Made by a program: the position numbers and the translations under genes. Below are positions 34,870 through 44,090 of a DNA stretch of 64,000 bases, piece by piece. The notes beneath the pieces were generated by a model that ran no database searches, was not told the DNA's origin, and saw nothing but the letters and a program-made list of their open reading frames with translations. Location of the stretch: positions 124,001 through 188,000 of the forward strand of contig NZ_CAKKNA010000007.1 in assembly GCF_918741275.1 (NCBI RefSeq). The letters run 5' to 3'. The stretch is from Bacillus sp. CECT 9360. Its GTDB lineage: Bacteria; Bacillota; Bacilli; Bacillales; DSM-1321. How positions within the stretch are numbered: position 1 is the stretch's first letter; each line of letters begins with the position of its first letter.

Positions 34870-35047
34870 ATGGCCTAGATTAAACATACTTGTGGAAAAG
34901 AAAGTAGGGGGTCTATCCATTACAATCCTTTATTTACCAGTTGTAATTCGTGTTTTTATTGAATTGTGGAAGGGTACTAAAAAAGTACGCACGATCATTT
35001 GTCGGTGTAACCTCGGGTAAAGGTGAACATTACAACAGTGAGGAGAG

Positions 35048-35719
35048 ATGAAAGTGAAAAAATATATAGCAGTTATGCTGGGAACATTTTTACTATTGCT
35101 ATTTTCTTATGGATCTGAGGCTGATGCACAAGACCTAAATAAAGGCCAGATTTATGGATTATTGGAGGAGGCTTTCCAAAAACAGGTTTCGCTCAGTGAA
35201 GAATCCAGATCCCTTGAAGAGATAAGCGAGGTATTGGACACCCATTTCACTGATTCATTTAAAAAAACGTTTATCCATGAAAATGTTGTGAAAACCGATG
35301 GAGGCTATGCGACAGCAGGCACGGATTTTGCCTTTTACTATATACCGTTCTTCAGTTATTCCGAAAATACAGAAGTGACATACGAACCCGATACAGAAAG
35401 GTTGTTAGTGCGGGAATATTTCCCCGGTTCTGTAGAAGGGCCTGTCAATAGCGAAGATCATTATGAAACAGTGGTGTTAGTTAAGGAAGATGGAACGTGG
35501 AAAATAGCGGATGTGTTATATGATAATGAACAAGCAAAGGGAAGCACAGTCTCTGAGACAGCGGATATGTCTCCATCAGCAGCTGATGACCAGCAATATA
35601 AGCCGTTCTCAGTTGAATTTATGGAAAATCCGAAACAGGCGTTATTCAGTATTGGGATCCTGTTTATAGAACAAATTTACGATTCACCTGTACAAGAGGA
35701 CAGAAAGTACGATATATAG
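35048..35719 (+). CDS. Secreted DUF3993-type protein
   Basis: 223 residues. A signal peptide, MKVKKYIAVMLGTFLLLLFS, ends near 'SEADAQ'. The mature part has 'LLEEAFQKQVSLSEESRSLE', 'FKKTFIHENVV' and 'YYIPFFSYSENTEVTYEP', then a 'DGTWKIADVLYDNE' end, the pattern of the DUF3993 family. There is no lipobox. The role is unknown; these are small, exported, spore-former proteins. AGTGAGGAGAG precedes the ATG. Confidence 0.75.
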   Translation: MKVKKYIAVMLGTFLLLLFSYGSEADAQDLNKGQIYGLLEEAFQKQVSLSEESRSLEEISEVLDTHFTDSFKKTFIHENVVKTDGGYATAGTDFAFYYIPFFSYSENTEVTYEPDTERLLVREYFPGSVEGPVNSEDHYETVVLVKEDGTWKIADVLYDNEQAKGSTVSETADMSPSAADDQQYKPFSVEFMENPKQALFSIGILFIEQIYDSPVQEDRKYDI

Positions 35720-35821
35720 GAGAAAATCCATGCTTATGTTCCAAGTTGAGGTAAGTATACATTTCGCCGGATTTGTGCTGCTCGATGATCTGGATTTGTG
35801 CTCGATGATAAGTCCAAATTC

Positions 35822-35856
35822 AAACAGGTCTTCCACTGGGGAAGACCTGTTTTTTA
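35822..35856. terminator. Terminator between the DUF3993 gene and the glutaredoxin gene
   Basis: AAACAGGTCTTCC pairs with GGAAGACCTGTTT, followed by TTT. It touches the stop codon of the minus-strand gene. Confidence 0.85.
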
Positions 35857-36093
35857 ATGATTAATTTGAAGGGTCTGCATCAGTTTCTCTTGATCGAAAC
35901 CGATGATAACCTCACCGTCAACCACAACTGTCGGAGTTGAATAAGATCCATACTTATTCATCAATTCCTGTCTCGCTGTATGGTCGGCTTTGATATCTTT
36001 TTCAGTGAACTCGAGATTGTACTCCTTCAAAAACATTTTGACGATTTTGCATGGTGGGCAATCTGGCTGTGAGTATACGGTAATATTGTGCAT
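35854..36093 (-). CDS. Glutaredoxin family protein
   Basis: 79 residues, a thioredoxin-fold domain. The redox motif CPPC is in 'YSQPDCPPCKIVKMFL', and the cis-Pro is in STPTVVVDG. It should reduce disulfides or mixed thiols in the cytoplasm. ATG 36093 lies 6 nt after CGGAGG on the minus strand; the frame upstream begins inside that site. Confidence 0.9.
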   Translation of the reverse strand: MHNITVYSQPDCPPCKIVKMFLKEYNLEFTEKDIKADHTARQELMNKYGSYSTPTVVVDGEVIIGFDQEKLMQTLQINH

Positions 36094-36175
36094 ATCGGGC
36101 CTCCGGATCATTGATCATTCCTATGCATTATACCTCAAAAAAGAATCGCAGGGATAAATTCTGCTTTAAAAACGA

Positions 36176-37132
36176 TCATTTTTGATCCTGTTTCATCAAA
36201 TGATCGATTAGCCCCATCGAGCAAACCCGTAAATCCAGGGCTAAAATCTCATACACCGGGTGATCGTCGGGCACCCCTTTTTGTGCTAAATAATCTCGAA
36301 CCGTCTTAAACAAGTCAAAAGAGAGGGCGGACAGCTTTTCTTCAAAGGTCGTATGAGATGCATGGGCATCCTTGGCGGTTTCCACAAAAATCGGCAGCCA
36401 GTATTTTAATTGCTGATAGACTTGCCCAGGGTTGTGTGAAGCTCCAAAATGACCGAAAAACACCCGGTCGATTCCCAAGCTTTTATAAAGGTCTGCCGAC
36501 GCAAGCATCGCTTCAGGGTTAAATTGGTTCGGTGAAGTAGAAGGTAGGTAAAATTCAATGTTATCCTCATCCAGCTCACGATAATAAATGCCGACAGTGT
36601 CACCGGAAAACATTCCGTTAGAAACATGGTCATGAATGCTGAGATGGTGGTTGGCATGCCCCGGTGTATCGTAAAAGGTAAGGGTGGATGTGTCTGAGAT
36701 AGCGAGAGTTTCCCGGTCTTCCTTAATAATGATCCTTTCAGAAGGAATCGGGATGATTGGATCAAAAAGTGAGTCAAACTCATCCCCATACACGGCTCTG
36801 GCCCCGGCAATAAGCCTTGTTGGATCTTCAAGATGCTTCGCACCTTTTTTATGTACAATTACTTTGGCATTCGGGCATTTTTGCAGCAGCAAGCCTGCCC
36901 CGCCGGCATGGTCCGAGTGAATATGGGTTAAAATGATATATTTGATATCCTCAAGCTGAATGCCTGCTTCTGATAAGCCCTCAAGTACATAAGGAATCGA
37001 TGGACTTGCCGATGTCTCGACAATCGTGATTTCTTCCTCTTTTATTACATATGTTCCGGTTCGGAGCTTTCGATGTAAATCGTTCCCGTCAATTAATGAA
37101 ATTCTCTTATCGATTTCAATGATACTCCCCAA
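36176..37132 (-). CDS. MBL-fold metallohydrolase
   Basis: 318 residues from TTG 37132. The metal motif THIHSDHAGG (HxHxDH) is at about 73-82, followed by a conserved His near 160 in 'DTPGHANHHLS', the Asp in 'FSGDTVGI' and a later His in FFGHFG. The layout is that of a glyoxalase II/arylsulfatase-like lactamase-fold hydrolase with a helical C-terminal domain. The substrate is unknown. TTG 37132 lies 6 nt after AGGAGGG; the longer frame to 37201 is an unlikely extension. Confidence 0.82.
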   Translation of the reverse strand: MGSIIEIDKRISLIDGNDLHRKLRTGTYVIKEEEITIVETSASPSIPYVLEGLSEAGIQLEDIKYIILTHIHSDHAGGAGLLLQKCPNAKVIVHKKGAKHLEDPTRLIAGARAVYGDEFDSLFDPIIPIPSERIIIKEDRETLAISDTSTLTFYDTPGHANHHLSIHDHVSNGMFSGDTVGIYYRELDEDNIEFYLPSTSPNQFNPEAMLASADLYKSLGIDRVFFGHFGASHNPGQVYQQLKYWLPIFVETAKDAHASHTTFEEKLSALSFDLFKTVRDYLAQKGVPDDHPVYEILALDLRVCSMGLIDHLMKQDQK

Positions 37133-37344
37133 AAATAACCCTCCTCTATTGAATAATTGCTGGCAGATAGGAAAGTATATACCAGCTATCTCCATGAGCA
37201 CGACTATGCCTAATTTTCGTCGATCAACGAGTTTTCTTAATTCAAATATATTCTATTCTGTTATCCCAACCGTGTAAAGGAAACGTATAAAGTATTCTGA
37301 AATTAATTCAATGTAGTTATTGGATAGAAATATATGATATAGTG

Positions 37345-37364
37345 AAACCTATCGATATAGGTTT
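37345..37364. promoter_or_regulatory. Palindrome before ykuJ
   Basis: AAACCTAT (37345-37352) pairs with ATAGGTTT (37357-37364) over a 4-nt centre, 22 nt before the start codon. It could be an operator or a leader hairpin. Confidence 0.4.
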
Positions 37365-37385
37365 TAATTAGAAAGGGGAGGTAGT

Positions 37386-37622
37386 GTGTCTCAATTACAA
37401 GGCATCCTAACCAGGTTGAAAAATCTTCAAGAACAATCAAAAGAAGCGGAATCAGCGGAGCGTTTTTTTGAAATAGATGGAATAAAGAAATGCCAGGTTA
37501 CATATTTTAGCAAGACGGATATGTTCGAGTTAGAAGTGTTTAGTGATAAAGGCAAGCCTTCAAAATATCAATTTGATAACATAGATATGGTTACCATTGA
37601 GATTTTTGATCTGCTACAATAA
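37386..37622 (+). CDS. ykuJ: YkuJ family protein
   Basis: 78 residues. The pattern 'QLQGILTRLKNLQEQ' plus 'CQVTYFSKTDMFELEVF' and 'YQFDNIDMVTIEIFDLL' matches YkuJ, a small alpha/beta protein of unknown role. GTG 37386 follows GGGGAGG. A terminator stands after the stop, so it is not cotranscribed with ykuL here. Confidence 0.88.
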   Translation: MSQLQGILTRLKNLQEQSKEAESAERFFEIDGIKKCQVTYFSKTDMFELEVFSDKGKPSKYQFDNIDMVTIEIFDLLQ

Positions 37623-37629
37623 CAGGAAA

Positions 37630-37667
37630 GTATAACCGCCTTGCCACTTTGGTAAGGCGGTTATTTT
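37630..37667 (+). terminator. Terminator of ykuJ
   Basis: ATAACCGCCTTGCCA pairs with TGGTAAGGCGGTTAT, followed by TTTT. Confidence 0.88.
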
Positions 37668-37746
37668 AGATAATGAATGGGTGTCTGCTTCGTGAGACTG
37701 CATGAATTCCAGGTACATACGCATTCTATAAATGGAGGGATGCAAA

Positions 37747-37899
37747 ATGAATGTGGAAATGCCTATTGTGATTTGCCCGGGCTGTAAGGCGGAGTATGCA
37801 TTAAATTCTGTACTCACATCACAATCCAATCAAAATGTTATTTTTGAGTGTCCGAATTGCGGGTATGAACAAAGGAATATTGAAACGAGCAAAGGGTAA
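37747..37899 (+). CDS. Zinc-ribbon protein, 50 aa
   Basis: Begins MNVEMPIVICPGCKAEYALN and ends GYEQRNIETSKG. Two CxxC knuckles (CPGC at 10-13 and CPNC near 35-38) predict a single zinc site. GGAGGG stands 8 nt before the ATG. Its position between ykuJ and ykuL is that of ykzF in B. subtilis, but I am not sure the two are related. It may bind nucleic acid or be a small adaptor. Confidence 0.72.
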   Translation: MNVEMPIVICPGCKAEYALNSVLTSQSNQNVIFECPNCGYEQRNIETSKG

Positions 37900-38043
37900 G
37901 ATACAGCCGATTCGGTTAATTGCCGCTTGATGAACCCCATTTTTTTGTTAACCATAGGTTATCTCGAAGAAGCAAGTTTGCCCTTCCTGTGATAAACTAA
38001 AAAGGTACAAAAAAACATGTAACATAGGGTAAGGAGTTTTAAA

Positions 38044-38499
38044 ATGATTGGTACACGAGACGGAGATTTAATGGAAACAAGCGTGAAAGATCTTTTAATA
38101 CCATCCGAGCGAGTAGCGCATGTTCAAGTCACCAATAATTTAGAGCACGCGCTTCTTGTATTGACAAAAAGCGGTTATACGGCGATACCTGTATTGGATC
38201 CGATGTATAAGCTTCATGGATTGATCAGTACGCCCGTCATACTTGACTCCATTTTAGGATTGCAAAGAATAGAATTCGAAATGCTTGAACATAAAAAAGT
38301 ATCAGAAATTATGAATATAAATATCCCGAGACTCTATACCGAAGATGAGCTTAATAAGGCTCTTGAGCTATTGATTGATCACCCGTTTGTTTGTGTGGAA
38401 AACGAAGAGGGGGTTTTTGAAGGGATCCTGACAAGAAGGGCGATATTGAAAGAGGTATACAACGCTGGAGTGGGAAGAGAAAAGAAATCTGCAAAATAA
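38044..38499 (+). CDS. darB: CBS-domain c-di-AMP sensor DarB (YkuL)
   Basis: 151 residues with two CBS domains, at about 12-70 ('VAHVQVTNNLEHALLVLTKS', 'YTAIPVLDPMYKLHGLI') and about 85-145 (MNINIPRLYTEDELNKAL, VFEGILTRR). It matches YkuL of B. subtilis, named DarB, which binds c-di-AMP and in its free form stimulates Rel and pyruvate carboxylase. ATG 38044 follows AAGGAG. It is followed by an MFS gene after about 40 nt on the same strand. Confidence 0.88.
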   Translation: MIGTRDGDLMETSVKDLLIPSERVAHVQVTNNLEHALLVLTKSGYTAIPVLDPMYKLHGLISTPVILDSILGLQRIEFEMLEHKKVSEIMNINIPRLYTEDELNKALELLIDHPFVCVENEEGVFEGILTRRAILKEVYNAGVGREKKSAK

Positions 38500-38538
38500 G
38501 CCTCCGGTCTTGTTTTAAAGTAAGAGTGGTGAGTGGCA

Positions 38539-40047
38539 ATGGGGCAGACAATGGGTGAATACATTCCAAATAACAAAAAAATAAAGCGGCCTTTTGTCCT
38601 GGCTGCGATTATACTCGCCATGTTTATGGGGGCGATAGAGGGAACGATTGTCGCGACAGCGATGCCGGCAATCGTAAGCGAGCTCGGTGGCTTCTCCCTA
38701 TACAGCTGGGTATTTTCAGGATATTTATTAATGAACGCGGTCACCGTTTTGATTTATGGTAAGCTGTCGGACTTATTTGGCCGCAAGCCGATCCTGATTA
38801 TTGGGATCATTATTTTTTTAATAGGGTCGCTTTTGTGCGGCTTTGCTGAAACTATGAATGAGCTGATTATCTATCGCTTTATTCAGGGATTCGGTGCCGG
38901 CGCCATTGCCCCGATCGCTACAACAATTGTCGGCGATATTTATGAAAAACATGAACGGGCCCGCATTCAGGGTTATCTATCAAGCGTATGGGGGATTTCT
39001 GCGGTATTGGGACCGGCTCTCGGCGGAATCCTCGTCCAGTCCGTAACATGGAAGCTTGTGTTCTGGATCAACATTCCTCTTGGCCTGTTGTCCATAGCAG
39101 GAATCTGGTTTTTTCTATATGAAAATATCGAAAAGAAAAAACGTGAGATTGATTATCCGGGTGCTATATTGTTAACGCTTGCAATCTCATCCATCATGCT
39201 GATCCTCGTCGAAGGAGGAGTTTATTGGCCGTGGTTTTCGGTGCAGGTGATTGGACTTGTTCTGTTTACTTTAATAGCCTTGTTCCTATTCATAAGACAG
39301 GAAAAGAAAACGGCTGAACCGATGATGCCGTTTGAAATTTGGCAGGAACGGTCAATTCTTATAGCCAATATCGTTTCATTGACTACTGGAGTGATGCTGA
39401 TCGGGCTATCCACCTTTCTTCCGACCTTTGTCCAAGGAGTGATGGAACGTTCTCCAACGGTTGCCGGATTTACGTTGACAGCCATGTCCATCGGATGGCC
39501 AATCGCCTCTGCCGTTTCAGGACGGCTGTTAGCAAAAATCGGCTTTAAAGCTACTTCTATTTTAGGAGGGCTCTCTCTGATTGCCGGCAGCCTTATTTTA
39601 GTGTTTCTGCCACCGGAAGCAGGACCTCTGGTTGCGGCCTGTGGGTCATTCTTTGTCGGTGTCGGAATGGGGCTCACCTCGACGTCGTTCATCGTACTGA
39701 TCCAAAGCACGGTGAGCTGGGAACGAAGAGGTATTGCCACAGCTTCCAATATGTTCATGAGGAACCTCGGCACGACCGTCGGGGCTGCCCTTTTAGGCGG
39801 AATCATGAATTCGGGGCTTCAGTCATATCTAGATAAGAATAATCACTCAGGAACAAAACTAACGATCGATTCGGCGAATCAACTGTTAAACAGTGAAGAG
39901 CGCGCCAAGCTGCCTGCCAAAGCGGTGGAAGTCTTGCAGGATGGACTCAGCTACTCACTCCAAAACGTTTATCTGATCGTTTTGCTATTTGCGGTAGTAA
40001 GCTTGCTGCTCCTTTTGCTGCTTCCGAAAAAAGAAAGCATGAATTAG
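38539..40047 (+). CDS. DHA2-type MFS drug transporter
   Basis: About 502 residues with about 14 membrane segments, the DHA2 layout. Marker motifs are 'MFMGAIEGTIVATAMPAIV' (helix 1), GKLSDLFGRKP (loop 2-3), 'RFIQGFGAGAIAPIATTIVG' (helix 4) and SVWGISAVLGPALGG (helix 5, motif C). Export of drugs or lipophilic compounds with H+ is likely; the substrate is unknown. The start is uncertain: GTG 38533, ATG 38539 and ATG 38551 all have weak sites. It is close behind darB and may be cotranscribed. Confidence 0.87.
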   Translation: MGQTMGEYIPNNKKIKRPFVLAAIILAMFMGAIEGTIVATAMPAIVSELGGFSLYSWVFSGYLLMNAVTVLIYGKLSDLFGRKPILIIGIIIFLIGSLLCGFAETMNELIIYRFIQGFGAGAIAPIATTIVGDIYEKHERARIQGYLSSVWGISAVLGPALGGILVQSVTWKLVFWINIPLGLLSIAGIWFFLYENIEKKKREIDYPGAILLTLAISSIMLILVEGGVYWPWFSVQVIGLVLFTLIALFLFIRQEKKTAEPMMPFEIWQERSILIANIVSLTTGVMLIGLSTFLPTFVQGVMERSPTVAGFTLTAMSIGWPIASAVSGRLLAKIGFKATSILGGLSLIAGSLILVFLPPEAGPLVAACGSFFVGVGMGLTSTSFIVLIQSTVSWERRGIATASNMFMRNLGTTVGAALLGGIMNSGLQSYLDKNNHSGTKLTIDSANQLLNSEERAKLPAKAVEVLQDGLSYSLQNVYLIVLLFAVVSLLLLLLLPKKESMN

Positions 40048-40170
40048 TTTACAAGTTTTTGTAGCGGGGGCTCATTATGTTGCCAGTTCCAGATTTCGCA
40101 GCTGAAAAATTCAAAAAAATTTAACTTGAGGTTCATAAGAGTCGCAGGAAAAATGTCCCTATTTCTTGAA

Positions 40171-40917
40171 CTAAAAAATGTTTTCTTTCAAGATTCTGTA
40201 AAGCAGCTGAAGAATTAATGCTACGGTAACTGCATGCAAGATATACTTCAAATGCTTCGAGGAAATGTGCCGGGCTGTTCTTACGGCGGTTTGGGCCCCG
40301 GCCAATGAACCGATCGCATAATAAATAGCGGTGTCCCATTTGAAATGACCTGCGTACAGATACGTGACAAATGCAGCGGCACAGCTGATAAAGGTTTGGA
40401 ATCTAGTAAAAGCTAAAGCTTGTAAATAGGAAGCCCCGTGGCGCAGGTATGTATACATTAGTAAAGTCGCCTGTCCGGGACCAAATATGCCATCGTATAC
40501 GCTAATCCCAAAAAGTGACGGATACGTTTTTTTCGGCAGCTTCCAGACCCCGTCTGCGGACGGCTTCGGTTTTTTGAGAAAGCTGATCATAAAAGCGGTG
40601 CCGAGTAGTACGATGGCCATAATCTTCATTGTATTTTCCGTAAAGGCATTTGCCAAAAAGCCACCGGAAAGTCCCCCGAATAATGCAAATGGAATCAATG
40701 TCGAGACATGTCTCCACGTTAATTCTTTTTGCTTCAAGAGAGTATAAAAGCTCGAAAAGGAAGAGAACATATTTGAAAACTTTGCGGTTGCGATGACACT
40801 ATGAATGGGGATCCCGATCAATAGCATCGAAGGCATTCCGATTAATCCGCCGCTACCCGCAAGCGTACCGATAAATGTGGCCGTAAATCCAATCAAAATT
40901 AACAATAGCGCTGTCAT
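40171..40917 (-). CDS. TSUP family (TauE/SafE) membrane protein
   Basis: 248 residues with about eight membrane segments. The family mark 'GTLAGSGGLIGMPSMLLIG' is in the first span, and the second-half repeat has 'GISVYDGIFGPGQATLL'. Members move sulfite, taurine-derived or other organosulfur anions. ATG 40917 lies 8 nt after AGGAG; the frame upstream to 41028 adds a poorly structured N-terminus that overlaps the divergent ccpC promoter. Confidence 0.83.
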   Translation of the reverse strand: MTALLLILIGFTATFIGTLAGSGGLIGMPSMLLIGIPIHSVIATAKFSNMFSSFSSFYTLLKQKELTWRHVSTLIPFALFGGLSGGFLANAFTENTMKIMAIVLLGTAFMISFLKKPKPSADGVWKLPKKTYPSLFGISVYDGIFGPGQATLLMYTYLRHGASYLQALAFTRFQTFISCAAAFVTYLYAGHFKWDTAIYYAIGSLAGAQTAVRTARHISSKHLKYILHAVTVALILQLLYRILKENIF

Positions 40918-41028
40918 TATCATCACTCCTGTTCTTTGCCCTTGTATTATACGGCGAATTTGGTGATAATTAAATGAGCAAATAACTAACTTTTTACGAT
41001 AAGAATAAATTATCAAGGCGTGATGCAA

Positions 41029-41907
41029 ATGTCATTCTCGGAATATCAGCTTTTATCAGTGCTTGCTCAGGAAATGAATATGAGAAAGGCAGCGGAAAGA
41101 TTGTTTGTTTCACAGCCTGCTCTATCCCAAAGGCTGCAATCTATCGAAAAGGAATGGGGGACGAAGCTGTTCCTCCGTTCGCAAAAAGGACTTTCTTTAA
41201 CCCCTGCGGGGGAAGCGGTGATCAGGTTTGCCAATGAAATGCTGCAAAAAGAAGAAAAAGTGAGGGAAAGCATCCAGGCAATGGAGCATGGAGTCTATGG
41301 AACACTCAAAATTGCCTGCGCCTCGATCGTTGGCCAGAACTGGCTGCCACAGGTGTTGAAAAAGTTCGTGCAGAAATACCCATATGCGAAAATCTCTTTG
41401 ATAACCGGGTGGAGCAGTGAGATATTGAAGTCTCTCTATGATGGCCAGGTCCATATCGGTATTATCAGAGGGGCTCCTGATTGGAAAGGAATTAAAAAGC
41501 ATTTGTTTAGAGATATGCTCTATTTGGTTGACACAGAAATGAACCAATTAGAACAGATTCTCGAAACAGACCGACCGTTTATCCAATTTAAAAGCGATTC
41601 CAATTATTATCAGGCAATTCAGGATTGGTGGTTCCGCCAGTTTAAGACCTCGCCGAAGAACACGATTGTCGTGGACCAGATTGAAACCTGCAAACAGATG
41701 GTCTTTAACGGAATTGGCTACGCGATTTTACCGGGGATCACCCTGCATGACAAAGATCAAAATATCTTTAAGATTCCGTTACATGACGAACATAATCATT
41801 CCCTTGAAAGAGATACATGGTTGTGCGGATATGAATCATCGTTCCAATTAAAGCAGGTACAGGCTTTTACCGAAGTGATCCAAGAACATATTCATAAAAA
41901 GGCATAA
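41029..41907 (+). CDS. ccpC: LysR-type regulator CcpC
   Basis: 292 residues, the length of B. subtilis CcpC. The winged helix is at about 1-60 ('YQLLSVLAQEMNMRKAAERL', then FVSQPALSQRLQ), and the effector domain at 90-290 has 'ACASIVGQNWLPQVL' and GIGYAILPG. In B. subtilis it represses citB and citZ unless citrate is bound. ATG 41029 follows AAGGCGTGATG by 10 nt. It is divergent from the TSUP gene and followed by dapH, the ykuM-ykuQ order of B. subtilis without the flavodoxin genes. Confidence 0.85.
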   Translation: MSFSEYQLLSVLAQEMNMRKAAERLFVSQPALSQRLQSIEKEWGTKLFLRSQKGLSLTPAGEAVIRFANEMLQKEEKVRESIQAMEHGVYGTLKIACASIVGQNWLPQVLKKFVQKYPYAKISLITGWSSEILKSLYDGQVHIGIIRGAPDWKGIKKHLFRDMLYLVDTEMNQLEQILETDRPFIQFKSDSNYYQAIQDWWFRQFKTSPKNTIVVDQIETCKQMVFNGIGYAILPGITLHDKDQNIFKIPLHDEHNHSLERDTWLCGYESSFQLKQVQAFTEVIQEHIHKKA

Positions 41908-41909
41908 GT

Positions 41910-41955
41910 TCAAGTGAAGAGAAAAAATGATGATTCTCACTTGATTTTACATCCT
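41910..41955 (+). terminator. Terminator of ccpC
   Basis: TCAAGTGAAGA pairs with TTCTCACTTGA (one bulge), followed by TTTT. Confidence 0.7.
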
Positions 41956-42008
41956 TTAGTTTGGTAAATTTAAGACTAGCAAATTATACATAGCAGGGGG
42001 AACTACTC

Positions 42009-42719
42009 ATGAAAATGATGGATGCAAATGAAATTATCTCATTTATACAAAACAGTAAAAAATCAACGCCTGTCAAAGTTTATGTGAAAGGTCAGCTGGA
42101 AGGAATTAATTTTGGCGAAAATACGAAGACCTTTATTACAGGAAATACAGGGGTTCTCTTTGGTGAATGGGCTGAAATCAGCGAAGCCATCGCTGCCAAT
42201 GAATCAAAAATCGAAGACCATGTCGTAGAAAACGACCGCAGAAATTCCGCGATTCCGTTGCTTGACTTAAAAGGAATTAAGGCCAGAATCGAGCCTGGCG
42301 CGATTATCCGTGACCAAGTGGAAATCGGCGACAATGCCGTTATTATGATGGGAGCGTCTATTAATATTGGTTCGGTCATAGGTGAAGGCACGATGATTGA
42401 TATGAACGCAATCCTTGGCGGAAGAGCGACGGTAGGCAAGAACTGCCACATCGGTGCAGGCGCGGTTTTGGCAGGAGTAATCGAGCCGCCATCCGCAAAA
42501 CCGGTAGTTGTTGAAGACGACGTTATGGTCGGTGCCAATGCGGTTGTCCTTGAAGGTGTCACAATCGGTAAAGGGGCAGTCGTTGCCGCAGGCGCAATCG
42601 TAATTGAAGATGTACCCCCATATACGGTCGTTGCGGGAACACCTGCAAGAGTTATCAAGGAAATTGATGAGAAAACGAAGTCCAAAACAGAGATCAAGCA
42701 AGAGCTTCGTCAATTATAA
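42009..42719 (+). CDS. dapH: Tetrahydrodipicolinate N-acetyltransferase DapH
   Basis: 236 residues. The N-terminal domain has '[12 protein letters not shown]' and is followed by at least six hexapeptide turns ('[20 protein letters not shown]', '[16 protein letters not shown]') that build a left-handed beta-helix acetyltransferase. It makes N-acetyl-L-2-amino-6-oxopimelate in the lysine/diaminopimelate pathway. Start and sequence follow B. subtilis DapH (YkuQ). GGGGGA precedes the ATG. dapL lies 106 nt downstream, beyond a long hairpin. Confidence 0.95.
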   Translation: MKMMDANEIISFIQNSKKSTPVKVYVKGQLEGINFGENTKTFITGNTGVLFGEWAEISEAIAANESKIEDHVVENDRRNSAIPLLDLKGIKARIEPGAIIRDQVEIGDNAVIMMGASINIGSVIGEGTMIDMNAILGGRATVGKNCHIGAGAVLAGVIEPPSAKPVVVEDDVMVGANAVVLEGVTIGKGAVVAAGAIVIEDVPPYTVVAGTPARVIKEIDEKTKSKTEIKQELRQL

Positions 42720-42774
42720 AGACTGGTATTTTAATGTTTTGAATAATGAGCGGGCTACATTTTTATAGACTTTG

Positions 42775-42807
42775 GACAAGGCGTGGATTCATGATCCACG
42801 CCTTGTC
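42775..42807 (+). promoter_or_regulatory. Perfect hairpin between dapH and dapL
   Basis: GACAAGGCGTGGAT pairs exactly with ATCCACGCCTTGTC over a 5-nt loop. TATAGGGGG follows, not a T-run, so it may be a partial terminator, an RNase barrier or a protein site. Confidence 0.6.
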
Positions 42808-42825
42808 TATAGGGGGAAACAAAGC

Positions 42826-43953
42826 ATGGCGAAATTTGCAGCTATACGAAGGGATTTGCATAAGATTCCCGAACCCGGTTTTCAGGAATTTAAGACACAG
42901 AAGTACTTATTGGATTATCTGCATGCACTACCGGGTGACCGTCTGGAAATTAAAACATGGAGGACCGGTATTTTTGCGAAAATCCATGGGGAAAATCCAA
43001 CAAAAACAATCGGTTACCGGGCGGATATCGATGGCCTTCCTATCCAAGAGGAAACCGGTTTGCCATTTGTTTCTGAGCATGAGCAGTTCATGCACGCATG
43101 CGGCCATGACTTCCATATGAGCATCGCCCTCGGAATACTGACTCATTTCACCTACAACCCGATAGATGATCATTTGTTATTTATTTTCCAGCCGGCGGAG
43201 GAAGGACCAGGTGGAGCAGAGCTTATGCTGCAAACTGATATCATGAAGGATTGGAAGCCTGATATCATTACTGCGCTACATATCGCGCCGGAATACCCTG
43301 TCGGAACTATTGCTGTTAAAGAAGGGCTGCTGTTCGCCAATACGTCAGAGCTTTTCATTGACTTGAAGGGGAAAGGCGGCCATGCCGCATATCCGCATGA
43401 AACCAACGATATGGTCCTTGTAGCATGTTCACTAGTTAGCCAGCTTCAGACAATCGTTTCGCGAAATGTGAATCCATTGGACTCGGCTGTGATCACAATC
43501 GGGAAAATTACTGGAGGGACGGTTCAAAATATTATTGCTGAAAATGCCCGACTCGAAGGAACCATTCGCACATTATCGGCCACTTCCATGGAAAAAGTGA
43601 AGCAACGAATCGAACAGCTTGTCGAAGGAATGAGAATCGGTTATCAGTGTGAGGCAGCCATCGATTACGGCAGCATGTATCATCAAGTACTAAACGAAGA
43701 AACGCTGACCCGGGAATTCATGGATTTTGCCAAAACTACACAAGGAATAACTGTGCATGAATGCACCGAAGCGATGACAGGCGAAGATTTCGGTTATATG
43801 CTAAAAGAAATTCCGGGCTTTATGTTCTGGCTGGGTGTCGATTCCGAATTCGGCTTGCATCATGCAAAGCTTGCGCCTGATGAGAAGGCGATTGAGACTG
43901 CTATTTCCCTCATGACGGATTATTTCACATTTAAGAGCGCCGCTAAACAGTAA
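42826..43953 (+). CDS. dapL: N-acetyldiaminopimelate deacetylase DapL
   Basis: 375 residues, M20 family. The metal ligands are in '[10 protein letters not shown]' (Asp), HACGHDFHM, '[10 protein letters not shown]' and the distal His in GLHHAKL. It removes the acetyl group after PatA has acted, giving LL-diaminopimelate. ATG 42826 follows AGGGGGAAAC; the frame upstream lies in the hairpin and has no site. The order dapH-dapL is that of ykuQ-ykuR in B. subtilis. Confidence 0.93.
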   Translation: MAKFAAIRRDLHKIPEPGFQEFKTQKYLLDYLHALPGDRLEIKTWRTGIFAKIHGENPTKTIGYRADIDGLPIQEETGLPFVSEHEQFMHACGHDFHMSIALGILTHFTYNPIDDHLLFIFQPAEEGPGGAELMLQTDIMKDWKPDIITALHIAPEYPVGTIAVKEGLLFANTSELFIDLKGKGGHAAYPHETNDMVLVACSLVSQLQTIVSRNVNPLDSAVITIGKITGGTVQNIIAENARLEGTIRTLSATSMEKVKQRIEQLVEGMRIGYQCEAAIDYGSMYHQVLNEETLTREFMDFAKTTQGITVHECTEAMTGEDFGYMLKEIPGFMFWLGVDSEFGLHHAKLAPDEKAIETAISLMTDYFTFKSAAKQ

Positions 43954-43986
43954 TGATTCCTTAATTATATAAGGTTTACTTATAGT

Positions 43987-44015
43987 TTGACTTCATTTTC
44001 AGGCTTGTCTATAAT
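43987..44015 (+). promoter_or_regulatory. SigA promoter of ykuU
   Basis: TTGACT (43987-43992), 17 nt, TATAAT (44010-44015). Nearly perfect. Confidence 0.85.
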
Positions 44016-44090
44016 GAGAATTGTGTTCAAAATGATTGAGGATTCGACAAATACTTCTCAATTAAATTATGCAATCGGAGGGATCACATC

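Noticed and set aside
39222-39806. 194-codon minus-strand frame
   Set aside because: It is antisense to the MFS gene, and its composition is that of a complement of membrane segments.
42092-42713. Long minus-strand frames of 148-201 codons
   Set aside because: They are antisense to dapH, whose hexapeptide sequence is unmistakable; they have no ribosome sites or family pattern.
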